A DNA stretch of 64,000 nucleotides from Acinetobacter sp. NIPH 2699 (GTDB taxonomy: Bacteria; Pseudomonadota; Gammaproteobacteria; Pseudomonadales; Moraxellaceae): positions 1 through 64,000 of the forward strand of contig NZ_JAKZGL010000012.1 of assembly GCF_022549355.1 (NCBI RefSeq), given 5' to 3'. Shown here piece by piece: positions 43,920 to 54,746 of this stretch (positions are counted from its first letter, which is position 1; the number at the start of each line of letters is the position of its first letter). Below the pieces are notes generated by a model. The model saw only the letters and a program-made list of their open reading frames with translations. It was not told the origin of the DNA and made no database searches. Both the position numbers and the translations under genes were made by a program.

Positions 43920-44672
43920 ATGTCAAGAGCGTCCAAGCAAAACGATTTGGATTTATCTCTAGGTGAAGATAGCCCTGTTCCTTTGTATTTGCGTGTGAAA
44001 CAAATGATTTCACAAAAAATCTATGAGGGAACTTGGACGGTAAATAAAAAGATTCCTTCAGAAAGTGAATTGGTGAATTTGCTTGGTTGTAGTCGTATGA
44101 CCATCAACCGCGCTTTGCGCGAACTGACCAGTGAAGGCCTGTTGGTACGAATACAAGGGGTTGGCTCTTTTGTCGCGGAAGGTCAAGGTCGTACCGCACT
44201 TTTTCATGTCAATAATATTGCAGAAGAAATTCTTGCTCGAAATCATAAACACCATGCGGAAGTACTGGTGCTTGAACAAATTCAAGCAAATGCAGAGCAA
44301 AGTGTCCTGATGCAAATTCGTGAAGGGCAAAAACTGTTTCACTCGATTATTGTACATTATGAAAATGACGTTCCTGTTCAGATTGAGGATCGATTGGTAG
44401 ATCCTGCACTGATTCCAGATTATCTATCACAAGATTTTAAAACCATTACGCCAAATGCTTATTTAATGTCAAAAGCACCTGTCACGGAAGGTGAGCATGT
44501 GGTAACAGCAATTTTGGCCTCAGCCCAAGAGTGCAAATGGTTGAAAATCAATAAGACCGAGCCTTGTTTATTGATTCGCCGTAGAACATGGTCTAATAAA
44601 CAATTGATTTCCAGCGCACGATTGATTTACCCAGGTAGTCGTTATTATCTTGAAGGTAAATTTACCCAATGA
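43920..44672 (+). CDS. hutC: Histidine utilisation repressor
   Basis: A 250-residue GntR-family repressor of the HutC subfamily: winged helix 'PLYLRVKQMISQKIYEGTWTVNKKIPSESELVNLLGCSRMTINRALRELTSEGLLVRIQGVGSFVAE' and a UTRA effector domain ending 'SSARLIYPGSRYYLEGKF', as in Pseudomonas HutC. It represses hut genes and is released by urocanate. It overlaps hutD by 4 bp. Confidence 0.92.
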   Translation: MSRASKQNDLDLSLGEDSPVPLYLRVKQMISQKIYEGTWTVNKKIPSESELVNLLGCSRMTINRALRELTSEGLLVRIQGVGSFVAEGQGRTALFHVNNIAEEILARNHKHHAEVLVLEQIQANAEQSVLMQIREGQKLFHSIIVHYENDVPVQIEDRLVDPALIPDYLSQDFKTITPNAYLMSKAPVTEGEHVVTAILASAQECKWLKINKTEPCLLIRRRTWSNKQLISSARLIYPGSRYYLEGKFTQ

Positions 44673-45250
44673 TTGAGCTTTTAACCTTAGCAGATTATAA
44701 AAAAATGCTTTGGAAAAATGGTGCTGGTTTTACCATTGAACTTGCCCGAAGTGATGGTGACAGTCTGGATGCGTTTGATTGGCGTATTTCCATGGCGGAT
44801 GTCAAAACTGCTGGTGAATTTTCTAAGTTCTGTGGAATGCATCGGATTTTGACCGTATTGGAAGGTCAAGGTATTTCACTTCAAATTGAAGATGATTCCA
44901 AGCATTTGGCATCATTACAAACCGTGCAGTTTAGTGGTGACAGTCGTGTCAGTTGTGAGTTACTGCATGGACCAATTCGAGATTTTAATCTGATCTATGA
45001 TCCTCAAAAGGTACATGTCAGATACCAATGGATTTTTGAGTCAGCAAGCGTTGAGATTTTCAGTTCAGCCGATTTAATTTTTATTTTTAATCAGCGTGTA
45101 GAACCATTAACAATTGAAATCGATCAACAGGTTTTTCATTTACAGCATCAGGAAAGTCTGAAAATACAGAATAAAAAATTGTTGAAAAATATTGTTTTAA
45201 GTGAACAGAGTATAAAGCAGATTTGTCTAATCGAACTCACGATAATCTAG
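44669..45250 (+). CDS. hutD: HutD family protein
   Basis: A 193-residue member of the HutD/Ves family, a cupin-like fold ('YKKMLWKNGAGFTIELARSDGD', 'FDWRISMADVKTAGEFSKFCGMHRILTVLEGQGISLQ', 'SCELLHGPIRDFNLIYDP'). In Pseudomonas HutD is thought to limit hut expression, perhaps by binding formyl-glutamate or urocanate. Translationally coupled to hutC and ended by a terminator, so hutCD is one unit separate from hutUHTIG. Confidence 0.9.
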   Translation: MIELLTLADYKKMLWKNGAGFTIELARSDGDSLDAFDWRISMADVKTAGEFSKFCGMHRILTVLEGQGISLQIEDDSKHLASLQTVQFSGDSRVSCELLHGPIRDFNLIYDPQKVHVRYQWIFESASVEIFSSADLIFIFNQRVEPLTIEIDQQVFHLQHQESLKIQNKKLLKNIVLSEQSIKQICLIELTII

Positions 45251-45269
45251 GTTTATATCCTTTTTATAG

Positions 45270-45304
45270 AAACCCATACAAATTGTAGTTGTATGGGTTT
45301 TTTA
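45270..45304 (+). terminator. Terminator of hutCD
   Basis: AAACCCATACAA / TTGTATGGGTTT is a perfect 12-bp stem with a 7-nt loop and a T-run, 20 bp after the hutD stop. Confidence 0.93.
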
Positions 45305-45410
45305 TTGGGATTTAAAAAATAAATATATTAATTTCATTGTCTTATGAATTTTTTTCATAAAAGGATTAAAAAGTATCTTTTCAATATTAAAGATTTGTGT
45401 AGTATATGGA

Positions 45411-45422
45411 TGTATATACAAG
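45411..45422. promoter_or_regulatory. HutC operator before hutU
   Basis: TGTATATACAAG shares its core with the palindrome before hutC (TTGTATATACAA), missing only the first base pair. It lies about 70 bp before the hutU start and should overlap the promoter of hutUHTIG. Confidence 0.72.
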
Positions 45423-45491
45423 TTAATACATTGCTATACAGTAAAAGCAGTTTAATTTGCTGATTCAAATCTCAAAGGAAGGAGTCCGATT

Positions 45492-47168
45492 GTGACCACA
45501 ACGACAACAAAATTTCGTGATGTAGAAATTCGCGCACCACGTGGTACAAAGCTCAATGCCAAAAGTTGGTTGACCGAAGCGCCATTACGTATGTTGATGA
45601 ATAATCTTGATCCTGATGTTGCAGAAAATCCAAAAGAACTCGTTGTTTACGGTGGTATTGGTCGTGCTGCACGTAACTGGGAATGTTTTGACAAGATCGT
45701 TGAAACGCTAAAGAGTTTAGAAACTGATGAAACTTTGTTGGTTCAATCTGGTAAGCCAGTTGGCGTATTTAAAACCCATAAAGATGCACCGCGTGTTTTG
45801 ATTGCAAACTCGAATCTTGTTCCACATTGGGCAAATTGGGAGCATTTCAATGAATTGGATGCGAAAGGTTTGGCAATGTACGGTCAAATGACGGCTGGTT
45901 CTTGGATCTATATTGGTAGTCAGGGCATTGTACAAGGCACATACGAGACTTTTGTTGAAGCAGGTCGTCAACATTACAACGGTGATTTGACAGGTCGTTG
46001 GGTCTTGACTGCTGGTTTAGGCGGTATGGGCGGTGCACAACCCTTAGCTGCAACACTTGCAGGTGCATGCTCACTCAATATCGAATGCCAACAAACCAGT
46101 ATCGATTTCCGCTTACGTACCCGTTATGTCGATGAGCAAGCAACTGATTTAGATGACGCTTTGGCGCGTATTGAAAAATATACCAAAGAAGGTAAGGCAG
46201 TTTCGATTGCACTGCATGGCAACGCGGCAGAAATCTTACCTGAATTAGTTCGTCGCGGTGTACATCCAGATATGGTGACTGACCAAACCAGCGCACATGA
46301 TCCATTGAATGGTTATTTACCAATTGGCTGGACATGGGAAGAGTATCGTCAACGCGCTAAAACAGAACCTGAAGCTGTGGTAAAAGCAGCGAAACAATCC
46401 ATGGCACAGCATGTTCAAGCCATGTTAGATTTCCAAAACATGGGTGTTCCAACATTTGACTATGGCAACAACATCCGTCAAATGGCACAAGAAGAAGGCA
46501 TCGCAAATGCTTTTGATTTTCCTGGTTTTGTTCCAGCGTATATCCGTCCATTATTTTGCCGTGGTGTAGGTCCATTCCGTTGGGTCGCACTGTCTGGTGA
46601 TCCAGAAGATATTTATAAAACAGATGCAAAGGTAAAAGAGCTGATCCCAGATGATGAACATTTACATCGTTGGTTAGACATGGCACGTGAGCGCATTAGT
46701 TTTCAAGGTTTACCAGCCCGTATTTGTTGGGTGGGTTTAGGTTTACGCGCAAAACTTGGTTTGGCTTTTAATGAAATGGTGCGTAGTGGTGAACTTTCAG
46801 CACCAATCGTCATTGGTCGTGACCACTTAGATTCAGGTTCAGTATCAAGTCCTAACCGTGAAACTGAAGCAATGCAAGATGGTTCTGATGCTGTTTCAGA
46901 TTGGCCATTGTTGAATGCCTTGTTAAATACAGCGGGTGGTGCGACATGGGTGTCATTACATCATGGTGGTGGTGTTGGTATGGGCTTCTCGCAACATTCA
47001 GGTGTGGTCATCGTTTGTGATGGTACTGATGAAGCCGCAGCACGTATTGCACGTGTACTGACCAATGACCCTGCAACAGGGGTGATGCGTCATGCTGATG
47101 CTGGTTATGACATTGCGATTGACTGTGCCAAAGAGCAAGGTTTGAACTTGCCAATGATCACTCAATAA
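45492..47168 (+). CDS. hutU: Urocanate hydratase
   Basis: A 558-residue urocanase that converts urocanate to 4-imidazolone-5-propionate with tightly bound NAD+. Typical segments are '[15 protein letters not shown]', '[19 protein letters not shown]' (NAD site), '[14 protein letters not shown]', '[23 protein letters not shown]' with the active-site Cys, and '[29 protein letters not shown]'. It starts with GTG at 45492 after AAGGAAGGAG. Confidence 0.97.
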   Translation: MTTTTTKFRDVEIRAPRGTKLNAKSWLTEAPLRMLMNNLDPDVAENPKELVVYGGIGRAARNWECFDKIVETLKSLETDETLLVQSGKPVGVFKTHKDAPRVLIANSNLVPHWANWEHFNELDAKGLAMYGQMTAGSWIYIGSQGIVQGTYETFVEAGRQHYNGDLTGRWVLTAGLGGMGGAQPLAATLAGACSLNIECQQTSIDFRLRTRYVDEQATDLDDALARIEKYTKEGKAVSIALHGNAAEILPELVRRGVHPDMVTDQTSAHDPLNGYLPIGWTWEEYRQRAKTEPEAVVKAAKQSMAQHVQAMLDFQNMGVPTFDYGNNIRQMAQEEGIANAFDFPGFVPAYIRPLFCRGVGPFRWVALSGDPEDIYKTDAKVKELIPDDEHLHRWLDMARERISFQGLPARICWVGLGLRAKLGLAFNEMVRSGELSAPIVIGRDHLDSGSVSSPNRETEAMQDGSDAVSDWPLLNALLNTAGGATWVSLHHGGGVGMGFSQHSGVVIVCDGTDEAAARIARVLTNDPATGVMRHADAGYDIAIDCAKEQGLNLPMITQ

Positions 47169-47255
47169 AAATACCACAACAACGATTACGGTGTTTTTTG
47201 CAATTGTGTAAGAAGTGCCGTAAGAGAACAATATAGTGCAAAACAGGACGCCAAA

Positions 47256-48794
47256 ATGGAACTCTTAATTCAACCCGGCACACTTACGCTAGCAGATCTT
47301 CGTCAAGCCTACTTAAACCCAATCAAAGTTAAACTTGATGAGAGTGCCTCGGCTGCGATTAACGCCAGTGTTGCTTGCGTCGAGCAAATCGTCAATGAAG
47401 GGCGTACGGCTTATGGTATCAACACTGGTTTTGGTTTATTGGCTTCGACCAAAATCGCACCTGAAGACTTAGAAAAATTACAACGTTCTTTAGTGCTTTC
47501 ACATGCCGCAGGTGTAGGCGAGCCACTTGATGATGCGATGGTTCGCTTAATCATGCTGCTCAAGGTCAATAGTTTGGCACGTGGTTTTTCGGGTATTCGC
47601 CGTAAAGTCATTGATGCGATTATGGCATTGATCAATGCTGAAGTTTATCCTCATATTCCATTAAAAGGTTCAGTCGGTGCTTCGGGTGATTTAGCGCCAC
47701 TTGCACACATGTCGTTGATTTTACTCGGTGAAAGTAAAGCACGTTATAAGGGTGAATGGTTACCTGCGGTTGACGCACTGAAAATTGCAGGTTTAGAACC
47801 AATTTCTTTAGCTGCAAAAGAAGGCTTAGCCCTGTTAAATGGTACACAAGTTTCAACAGCATACGCATTACGTGGTTTATTTGAAGCAGAAGATCTATTT
47901 GCTGCTGCAACGGTTTGCGGTGGTTTAAGTGTTGAAGCGATGCTGGGTTCACGTGCACCATTTGATGCGCGTATTCATGCAGTCCGTGGTCAGCGTGGTC
48001 AAATTGATGTGGCGGCTGCGTATCGTGACTTACTGACAGATTCAAGTGAAATTGCACATTCGCATGAAGATTGTAGCAAAGTTCAAGATCCGTACTCACT
48101 TCGTTGCCAACCACAGGTCATGGGTGCATGTTTAACTCAAATTCGCCAAGCGGCAGAAGTGTTGGCCATTGAATCAAATGCAGTTTCGGATAATCCATTG
48201 GTTTTCGCTGCTGAAGGTGATGTGATTTCAGGTGGTAACTTCCACGCTGAACCAGTGGCGATGGCTGCTGATAATCTGGCATTGGCGATTGCCGAAATTG
48301 GTGCATTGTCTGAGCGTCGTATTTCCATGATGATGGATCGCCACATGTCACAGCTTCCTCCATTCTTGGTAGCGAATGGTGGTGTCAACTCAGGTTTCAT
48401 GATTGCGCAAGTGACAGCCGCTGCATTGGCCAGTGATAATAAAGCATTGGCTCATCCTGCCAGTGTAGATAGTTTGCCGACTTCAGCAAACCAAGAAGAC
48501 CATGTCTCTATGGCACCAAATGCGGGTAAGCGTTTGTGGTATATGGCGGATAATGTTCGCGGTATTTTAGCTGTTGAATGGTTAGGTGCATGTCAAGGTC
48601 TTGATTTCCGTGAAGGATTGAAAAGTTCGCCGAAACTTGAACGTGCGCGTAAAGTGTTGCGTGACCAAGTGCCTTATTACAGTGAGGATCGTTTCTTTGC
48701 ACCTGATATCGAGCAAGCAAGTGAATTGCTGGCGAGTGGATGTTTGAACGAACTCATTATTCCAAACCTATTACCGAGTTTATTTAAAGGTTGA
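47256..48794 (+). CDS. hutH: Histidine ammonia-lyase
   Basis: A 512-residue histidase that deaminates histidine to urocanate. The MIO prosthetic group forms from Ala-Ser-Gly in '[18 protein letters not shown]' (~142-144). Active-site Tyr in '[12 protein letters not shown]', '[14 protein letters not shown]' and 'QEDHVSMA' are also present. In A. baumannii HutH can release histidine-bound zinc via catabolism, linking it to ZigA; both are in this window. Confidence 0.97.
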   Translation: MELLIQPGTLTLADLRQAYLNPIKVKLDESASAAINASVACVEQIVNEGRTAYGINTGFGLLASTKIAPEDLEKLQRSLVLSHAAGVGEPLDDAMVRLIMLLKVNSLARGFSGIRRKVIDAIMALINAEVYPHIPLKGSVGASGDLAPLAHMSLILLGESKARYKGEWLPAVDALKIAGLEPISLAAKEGLALLNGTQVSTAYALRGLFEAEDLFAAATVCGGLSVEAMLGSRAPFDARIHAVRGQRGQIDVAAAYRDLLTDSSEIAHSHEDCSKVQDPYSLRCQPQVMGACLTQIRQAAEVLAIESNAVSDNPLVFAAEGDVISGGNFHAEPVAMAADNLALAIAEIGALSERRISMMMDRHMSQLPPFLVANGGVNSGFMIAQVTAAALASDNKALAHPASVDSLPTSANQEDHVSMAPNAGKRLWYMADNVRGILAVEWLGACQGLDFREGLKSSPKLERARKVLRDQVPYYSEDRFFAPDIEQASELLASGCLNELIIPNLLPSLFKG

Positions 48795-48858
48795 TCAATA
48801 AAACGGCCACATGGAGTGGCCGAATCTAACTAAATTTACTCAAGGATTGGAGATTATA

Positions 48859-50271
48859 ATGTCACAACACTCCACATTACAGCGGGGATTAAACACCCGT
48901 CATATCCGTTTCTTAGCGTTGGGATCAGCGATTGGAACGGGACTTTTTTACGGTTCTGCAACTGCCATTAGTATGGCAGGCCCCTCAGTCATACTCGCCT
49001 ATATCGTTGCAGGGATTGCAATCTATATCGTGATGCGGGCATTAGGTGAAATGGCTGTGAAGAATCCAGTATCGGGTTCATTTAGCCATTATGCGACGCA
49101 GTATATTGGTCCATTTGCCGGTTTTACCACAGGTTGGACCTATGTTTTTGAGATGATCATTGTCGCGCTTGCTGACGTGACGGCATTCGGCATTTACATG
49201 GGATTTTGGTATCCCGATGTGCCACGGTGGATTTGGATTTTGTCACTGATTATGTTCTTAGGGGCAATCAACTTAATTCACGTAAAGGTTTTTGGTGAAT
49301 TAGAGTTTTGGCTATCTATTGTTAAAGTTACCGCGATTATTGCCATGATTATCGGTGGTCTAGGACTCATGTTGTATGGCTTTCAAGCGGATAACAGTGG
49401 TTTTACCACAGGCATCCAAAACCTATGGATACATGAAGGCTTTATGCCTAATGGTATTGCTGGTTTAGTTGCTTGTTTATCGGTGGTGGTATTTGCCTTT
49501 GGTGGTATCGAAATTATTGGTATTACTGCGGGTGAATCTAAAGATCCAAAGACCTCGATTCCGAAAGCCATTAATGCCGTTCCTGTGCGTATCTTATTGT
49601 TTTATGTGCTCACGATCTTTGTATTGATGTCGATTTTCCCTTGGAATCAAATTGGCAGCCAAGGCAGTCCATTTGTACAAATTTTTGAAAATCTTGGTAT
49701 TGGCTCTGCCGCAACCATTTTAAATATTGTGGTGATTACTGCTGCTGTTTCTGCCATTAATAGTGATGTGTTTGGTGCTGGACGTATGCTTTATGGCATG
49801 GCGGACAAAGGACAAGCGCCACAAGTCTTCCAAAAATTATCTCGTAATGGTGTGCCTTGGATGACAGTTGTGGTGATGGCAGGGGTGTTATTGATCGGTG
49901 TGCTACTGAACTATCTGATTCCAGAAAATGTATTCCTGATCATTGCTTCAATCGCAACATTTGCAACGGTTTGGGTCTGGTTAATGATCTTGCTGTCTCA
50001 AATGGCGATGCGCCGTAAGCTTTCTACCGAAGAAATTAAAGCACTCGACTTCCCTGTGATTGGCTGGCCGTATGCACCTGCATTTGCCATCGTGTTTATG
50101 GTGTTTATTTTAGTCATGATGGGGTATTTCCCTAACTCACGACCTGCGATCTATGTGGGAATCTCATGGTTGATTCTACTTTGGATTGCTTACAGCATCT
50201 GGGTGAAACCTAAACCAAACACTGTACAAGTAGACGATAGTCTGCCACAGAATATAGAAATGGAACGCTAA
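48859..50271 (+). CDS. hutT: Histidine permease (APC amino acid transporter)
   Basis: A 470-residue amino-acid/polyamine/organocation transporter with 12 membrane segments. '[34 protein letters not shown]' is the amino acid transporter opening (GSAIGTGLF), followed by '[24 protein letters not shown]'. The ATG at 48859 has AAGGATTGGAG upstream; the 16 extra residues of the longer frame do not fit. Position in hut identifies histidine (perhaps also urocanate) as substrate. Confidence 0.9.
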   Translation: MSQHSTLQRGLNTRHIRFLALGSAIGTGLFYGSATAISMAGPSVILAYIVAGIAIYIVMRALGEMAVKNPVSGSFSHYATQYIGPFAGFTTGWTYVFEMIIVALADVTAFGIYMGFWYPDVPRWIWILSLIMFLGAINLIHVKVFGELEFWLSIVKVTAIIAMIIGGLGLMLYGFQADNSGFTTGIQNLWIHEGFMPNGIAGLVACLSVVVFAFGGIEIIGITAGESKDPKTSIPKAINAVPVRILLFYVLTIFVLMSIFPWNQIGSQGSPFVQIFENLGIGSAATILNIVVITAAVSAINSDVFGAGRMLYGMADKGQAPQVFQKLSRNGVPWMTVVVMAGVLLIGVLLNYLIPENVFLIIASIATFATVWVWLMILLSQMAMRRKLSTEEIKALDFPVIGWPYAPAFAIVFMVFILVMMGYFPNSRPAIYVGISWLILLWIAYSIWVKPKPNTVQVDDSLPQNIEMER

Positions 50272-50280
50272 ATACGAAAT

Positions 50281-50310
50281 AGCCTAAGCATCTGATGCTT
50301 GGGCTTTTTG
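50281..50310 (+). terminator. Terminator-like hairpin between hutT and hutI
   Basis: AGCCTAAGCAT-CTG-ATGCTTGGGCT (11-bp stem with one wobble pair) runs into TTTT, with the ribosome site of hutI (TGAGG) directly after. It may partly terminate and so lower hutIG relative to hutUHT. Confidence 0.75.
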
Positions 50311-50321
50311 AGGATATATGC

Positions 50322-51527
50322 ATGAAAAAGCTTTGGAAAAACTGCCATATTGCCACCATGCAACATGGACAATATTCCAGTATCGAAAATGCTGCTATGG
50401 TGACGCTTGGGCAGCATATTCATTGGATCGGCATAGAAAAAGATGTACCGATTGATGATTATGTTGAAACCATTGATCTCAACGGCGCATGGGTGACACC
50501 GGGCTTGATTGATTGTCATACCCATAGTGTGTTTGGGGGCAATCGTAGTATCGAGTTTGAACAGCGTTTGCAAGGTGTCAGTTATGCTGAAATTGCAGCA
50601 AGTGGTGGTGGCATAGCAAGTACAGTGCGCGCAACACGAGAGGCAAGTGAAGAACAACTACTTGCATCGGCACTGAAACGTATTCGCTGCATGTTGAAAG
50701 ATGGTGTGACCACGATTGAAATCAAGTCGGGTTATGGTTTGGATTATGCCAATGAACGGAAAATGCTGCGTGTGATTCGTCAAGTTGCGCAAATATTACC
50801 GATGACTGTGAAAAGTACTTGTTTAGCAGCACATGCGTTGCCACCTGAATATCAAGATCAAAGTGATGCGTATATCGAGTATATCTGTAATGAGATGCTG
50901 CCCAGACTACATGAAGAGGGTTTGGTGGATGCCGTGGATGCTTTTTGTGAGTATTTAGCATTTTCACCTGCGCAAGTTGAACGGGTGTTTAAAACAGCCC
51001 AATCTTTAAATTTACCAATCAAATTACACGCGGAACAGCTTTCTTCGCTTGGTGGATCAAGTCTTGCGGCACGTTACCATGCATTATCAGCAGATCACTT
51101 GGAATTTATAACTGAGGATGATGTGAAGGCAATGGCAGGGGCTGGCACTGTTGCGGTGTTATTGCCGGGTGCATTTTATTTCTTAAGAGAAACGCAGCTT
51201 CCACCCGTAGATAGCTTGCATAAACATGGGGTGCGTATCGCATTGTCCAGTGATTTAAATCCGGGGACTTCACCTGCATTGTCTTTGCGTTTGATGCTGA
51301 ATATGGGCAGTACCTTATTTCGTTTAACGCCTGAACAAGCGCTGGCGGGTGTCACCATTCATGCGGCTCATGCACTTGGTCTACAGGACACGCACGGCAG
51401 TTTAGAGCAAGGCAAAGTTGCCGATTTTATTGCTTGGGATATTGAGCATCCTTCCGAGATTGTTTATTGGCTCGGTGGAGATTTGCCGAAGCGGATTGTT
51501 CAACATGGCAACGAAATCGTTTTTTAG
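50322..51527 (+). CDS. hutI: Imidazolonepropionase
   Basis: A 401-residue amidohydrolase that hydrolyses imidazolone-5-propionate to N-formimino-glutamate. The metal motif '[20 protein letters not shown]' (~62-81), 'KSGYGLD', '[12 protein letters not shown]' and '[10 protein letters not shown]' are family-typical. I chose the ATG at 50322, eight bases after GAGG; the longer frame starts inside the terminator stem. Confidence 0.95.
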   Translation: MKKLWKNCHIATMQHGQYSSIENAAMVTLGQHIHWIGIEKDVPIDDYVETIDLNGAWVTPGLIDCHTHSVFGGNRSIEFEQRLQGVSYAEIAASGGGIASTVRATREASEEQLLASALKRIRCMLKDGVTTIEIKSGYGLDYANERKMLRVIRQVAQILPMTVKSTCLAAHALPPEYQDQSDAYIEYICNEMLPRLHEEGLVDAVDAFCEYLAFSPAQVERVFKTAQSLNLPIKLHAEQLSSLGGSSLAARYHALSADHLEFITEDDVKAMAGAGTVAVLLPGAFYFLRETQLPPVDSLHKHGVRIALSSDLNPGTSPALSLRLMLNMGSTLFRLTPEQALAGVTIHAAHALGLQDTHGSLEQGKVADFIAWDIEHPSEIVYWLGGDLPKRIVQHGNEIVF

Positions 51528-51561
51528 CATCAAAACCAATTTTTAAAGAGTGATATGAATT

Positions 51562-52482
51562 ATGAATCATTCATTTACGTGGCAAGGACGACAAGACGGT
51601 GAGGGTGACGGACATTTACGCATCCATCAAGTGGTCAATACCAGCCAACACGCTACTTTTGCCTTGATTGGTTTTAGTTCTGATGAAGGTGTGAAACGTA
51701 ATAAAGGCCGCTTAGGTTCAGCAGATGCGCCTGATATGATTCGTGCTCAATTGGCAAATTTACCTGTGCATCAGCCTGTGATGATTGCGGATGTTGGTAC
51801 AGTAGTTTGTGATCATGGAAAATTAGAAAAAGCACAGGCTGAACTGGCTGAACAAGTGGAAAGAGGTTTGCAACAAGGCATGAAGCCCATTGTTTTAGGT
51901 GGTGGCCATGAGGTTGCTTTTGGTAGTTTTTCTGGTTTATTTCACTATATCCAAAAGCATCAACCGAATTCTAAAATCGGCATTATTAACTTTGATGCAC
52001 ATTTCGATTTGCGTGAAGCAGAGCGTGTCAGTTCTGGTACGCCATTTTTAAATGCAGCAAAATTATCAGAACAACATCAGCAAGAATTTCATTATTTGTG
52101 CATAGGTGTTGCTAAACATTCCAATACCAAGGTGCTGTTTGAAACAGCAGATCGCTTAAATTGCGAATATATATACGATCAGCAATTACAACCTTCAAAA
52201 ATTGATCATTTGATTGCGAAAATTAACGGTTTTATCGAAAAAGTTGACCACTTATACATTACAGTAGATCTGGATGTATTCAGTGCCAGCATTGCTCCAG
52301 GTGTGAGCGCACCAGCAGTGAAAGGAATTGATTTATCAATCTTTGATCCGCTGTTCCAAGCCATTAAGGAAACAGGGAAAATCCGTGTTTTTGATGTGGC
52401 TGAATGTAATCCACGGTTTGATTTGGATAATCGAACATCCAAACTAGCTGCATATATTATTTTTAATTACATATTCGATTGA
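51562..52482 (+). CDS. hutG: Formimidoylglutamase
   Basis: A 306-residue ureohydrolase that hydrolyses formimino-glutamate to glutamate and formamide. The dinuclear Mn ligands are in 'VLGGGHEVAFGSF', 'INFDAHFDLRE' and 'ITVDLDVFSASIAPGVSAP', with Asp/Glu further on in 'DVAECNPRFD'. This is the direct four-step route with formamide, not the formyl-glutamate route, since no HutF is present. Confidence 0.95.
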   Translation: MNHSFTWQGRQDGEGDGHLRIHQVVNTSQHATFALIGFSSDEGVKRNKGRLGSADAPDMIRAQLANLPVHQPVMIADVGTVVCDHGKLEKAQAELAEQVERGLQQGMKPIVLGGGHEVAFGSFSGLFHYIQKHQPNSKIGIINFDAHFDLREAERVSSGTPFLNAAKLSEQHQQEFHYLCIGVAKHSNTKVLFETADRLNCEYIYDQQLQPSKIDHLIAKINGFIEKVDHLYITVDLDVFSASIAPGVSAPAVKGIDLSIFDPLFQAIKETGKIRVFDVAECNPRFDLDNRTSKLAAYIIFNYIFD

Positions 52483-52539
52483 TGGATTGACTGCGTAAGT
52501 CGTCGGTCCATCAATTTTTTAATTATATGAGGATAGACA

Positions 52540-53811
52540 ATGTCTAATTTATCTTATATCTCTCAAAATAACGGTCCATGGTCAACTTATCTCGAACAAA
52601 TTGATCGTGTTGCTCCTTATCTAGAGCATTTAGCAGATTATATCGATACACTCAAGCGCCCTAAACGTGCTTTGATTGTGGATGTGCCGATTGTGATGGA
52701 TGACGGTACAATCCAACACTTTGAAGGCTACCGTGTTCAACACAACCTATCACGTGGACCGGGTAAGGGTGGTATTCGCTACCATCCAGATGTGGATTTA
52801 AATGAAGTAATGGCACTTTCAGCGTGGATGACCATTAAAACTGCGGTATTGAATCTTCCATTCGGTGGTGCAAAAGGTGGTGTGCGTGTAGATCCGCGTA
52901 AACTTTCTCCTCGTGAGTTAGAGCGTTTAACACGTCGTTATACCAGTGAGATCAGTCATATCATTGGGCCACAAAAAGATATTCCAGCACCTGATGTAGG
53001 CACCAATGCCAATGTCATGGGGTGGATCATGGATACCTATTCATCGGGTCAAGGTCATACTGTAACAGGTGTGGTGACAGGTAAACCTGTACATTTAGGT
53101 GGTTCATTGGGTCGTGTTAAAGCCACAGGTCGTGGGGTCTTTATCACTGGTCAACAAGTTGCAGACAAGATTAAACTACCCTTAGACGGCGCAAAAATTG
53201 CCGTACAAGGCTTTGGTAACGTGGGTAGCGAAGCGGCTTACTTGTTTGTTGAATCAGGATCGAAAATCGTGACGATTCAGGATCACACAGGGACTATTTA
53301 CAATCCTGAAGGAATTAACTTAGAAGACTTAAAAGTTTATTTTGAGAAAAACCAAGGTGTGGGTGGCTTTGCAGGCGCACAAGCGATTAGTGATGAAGAT
53401 TTCTGGTCTGTTGATATGGATATTTTAGTTCCAGCAGCATTGGAAGGGCAAATCACCGTTGAACGTGCTGAAAAAATCACAGCAAAATTGGTGCTCGAAG
53501 GTGCAAACGGTCCAACTTATCCTGACGCAGATGACATGTTGATCAAACGTGGCGTAACCATTGTGCCAGACGTGATTTGTAACGCAGGCGGTGTAACCGT
53601 GAGTTATTTTGAATGGGTTCAAGATATGGCGAGTTATTTCTGGTCTGAAGATGAAATTAATCAAAGACTAGATAAGCTGATGATTCAAGCGATCAACGAT
53701 GTATGGCATACCGCCAACGAAAAAGCGTGTAGCCTCAGAACTGCTGCTTTTATTTTGGGTTGTGAGCGTATTTTGAAAGCACGTATGGAACGCGGGATTT
53801 TCCCAGGTTAA
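52540..53811 (+). CDS. Glutamate dehydrogenase
   Basis: A 423-residue Glu/Leu/Phe/Val dehydrogenase. '[14 protein letters not shown]' holds the catalytic Lys, '[13 protein letters not shown]' binds substrate, and '[20 protein letters not shown]' is the NAD(P) Rossmann motif. It converts glutamate to 2-oxoglutarate and ammonia and is likely NAD-linked and catabolic, since it ends the hut operon that delivers glutamate. Confidence 0.93.
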   Translation: MSNLSYISQNNGPWSTYLEQIDRVAPYLEHLADYIDTLKRPKRALIVDVPIVMDDGTIQHFEGYRVQHNLSRGPGKGGIRYHPDVDLNEVMALSAWMTIKTAVLNLPFGGAKGGVRVDPRKLSPRELERLTRRYTSEISHIIGPQKDIPAPDVGTNANVMGWIMDTYSSGQGHTVTGVVTGKPVHLGGSLGRVKATGRGVFITGQQVADKIKLPLDGAKIAVQGFGNVGSEAAYLFVESGSKIVTIQDHTGTIYNPEGINLEDLKVYFEKNQGVGGFAGAQAISDEDFWSVDMDILVPAALEGQITVERAEKITAKLVLEGANGPTYPDADDMLIKRGVTIVPDVICNAGGVTVSYFEWVQDMASYFWSEDEINQRLDKLMIQAINDVWHTANEKACSLRTAAFILGCERILKARMERGIFPG

Positions 53812-53830
53812 TTTTATTTGTTGTTATTAC

Positions 53831-53866
53831 AACGACCTTAGAGTGAATGCTTTAAGGTCGTTTTTT
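53831..53866 (+). terminator. Terminator of the hutUHTIG-gdh operon
   Basis: AACGACCTTA / TAAGGTCGTT is a perfect 10-bp stem with a 12-nt loop, then a T-run. Confidence 0.92.
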
Positions 53867-53879
53867 ATGTGTTAGTTTA

Positions 53880-54707
53880 TTAATCCAAGAAAAAATCTTT
53901 TTGTAGATTGGTATTGCCAGTAATACAAGCATATTGTTCAAAATCAATGATTCCGATTCTCGCTAAAGCTTGCTCATCCGTCAGGCTGTGTCCTGTTAGC
54001 TCTCCTTTGGCTGTTGTATAGATTGCATAGGCTGCATCAGCCATAATCTCAGGATTACGACTGACCTGCTGGGTATTGTCTTCACCTAAGTTTTTAGAAA
54101 CTGCTGCTGTCGCAATATAAGTTTCAGGCCATAACGTATTACAAGAAATTCCATATTGACGAAATTCCTCAGCCATTCCTAAGGTCAAAATAGTCATGCC
54201 ATATTTAGACAAGGCATAAGGGGAAAGCATCCCGAGCCATTGAGGTGACATATTTACAGGCGGAGATAAACTTAAAATATGTGGATTGGCGGCTTGTTTG
54301 AGAAAAGGGAGTGCTGCTTGTGCGCAAATGAATGTTGCGCGGTGGTTAATGCTTTGAATCAGGTCATATTGCTTTAATGAGGTTGATTCGACACCTGTTA
54401 GGGCAATGGCACCTGCATTGTTGATCAGAACATCAATTCCCCCAAAGTGCTTAGCTGCTTGTTGAATCGCCGTATGGATCTGTTGCTCATCCCGAACATC
54501 GAGAATCAAGGGCAAGGCTTTACCGCCAGTAGCTTCAATTTCTTCGGCCACGCTATAGATGGTGCCTGTTAATTTAGTTGTTTCAACAGCAGTTTTGGCT
54601 GCAATCACAACGTTTGCGCCTGCTTGAGCTGCTTTTAAGGCAATGGCTCTACCAATACCTCGACTGCCACCTGTGATAAAAACAGTTCTTCCTTGCATTG
54701 TATTCAT
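53880..54707 (-). CDS. Short-chain dehydrogenase, HSDL2/AtuG-like
   Basis: A 275-residue SDR. The cofactor motif is 'TGGSRGIGRAIA' (~11-22), with 'NNAGAI', catalytic Ser in 'LSLSPPVNM', and Tyr-x-x-x-Lys in 'PYALSKYGM'. The run 'SCNTLWPETYIATAAV' is characteristic of the HSDL2/AtuG subgroup, associated with lipid or terpenoid acid breakdown. It is downstream of an enoyl-CoA hydratase gene in the same direction (39-bp gap), which supports a role in acyl-CoA metabolism. Confidence 0.85.
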   Translation of the reverse strand: MNTMQGRTVFITGGSRGIGRAIALKAAQAGANVVIAAKTAVETTKLTGTIYSVAEEIEATGGKALPLILDVRDEQQIHTAIQQAAKHFGGIDVLINNAGAIALTGVESTSLKQYDLIQSINHRATFICAQAALPFLKQAANPHILSLSPPVNMSPQWLGMLSPYALSKYGMTILTLGMAEEFRQYGISCNTLWPETYIATAAVSKNLGEDNTQQVSRNPEIMADAAYAIYTTAKGELTGHSLTDEQALARIGIIDFEQYACITGNTNLQKDFFLD

Positions 54708-54746
54708 GGATATTTCCTTAATTCGATTTGTTATAAAAATGTTGAA

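Noticed and set aside
45400..45440. Possible sigma-54 promoter before hutU
   Set aside because: A TTGCT box is present at 45431 but there is no GG at the required 10-bp spacing.
47632..48114. 160-codon open frame on the minus strand inside hutH
   Set aside because: It is antisense to a well-conserved enzyme, has low-complexity His/Leu composition, and lacks a ribosome site.
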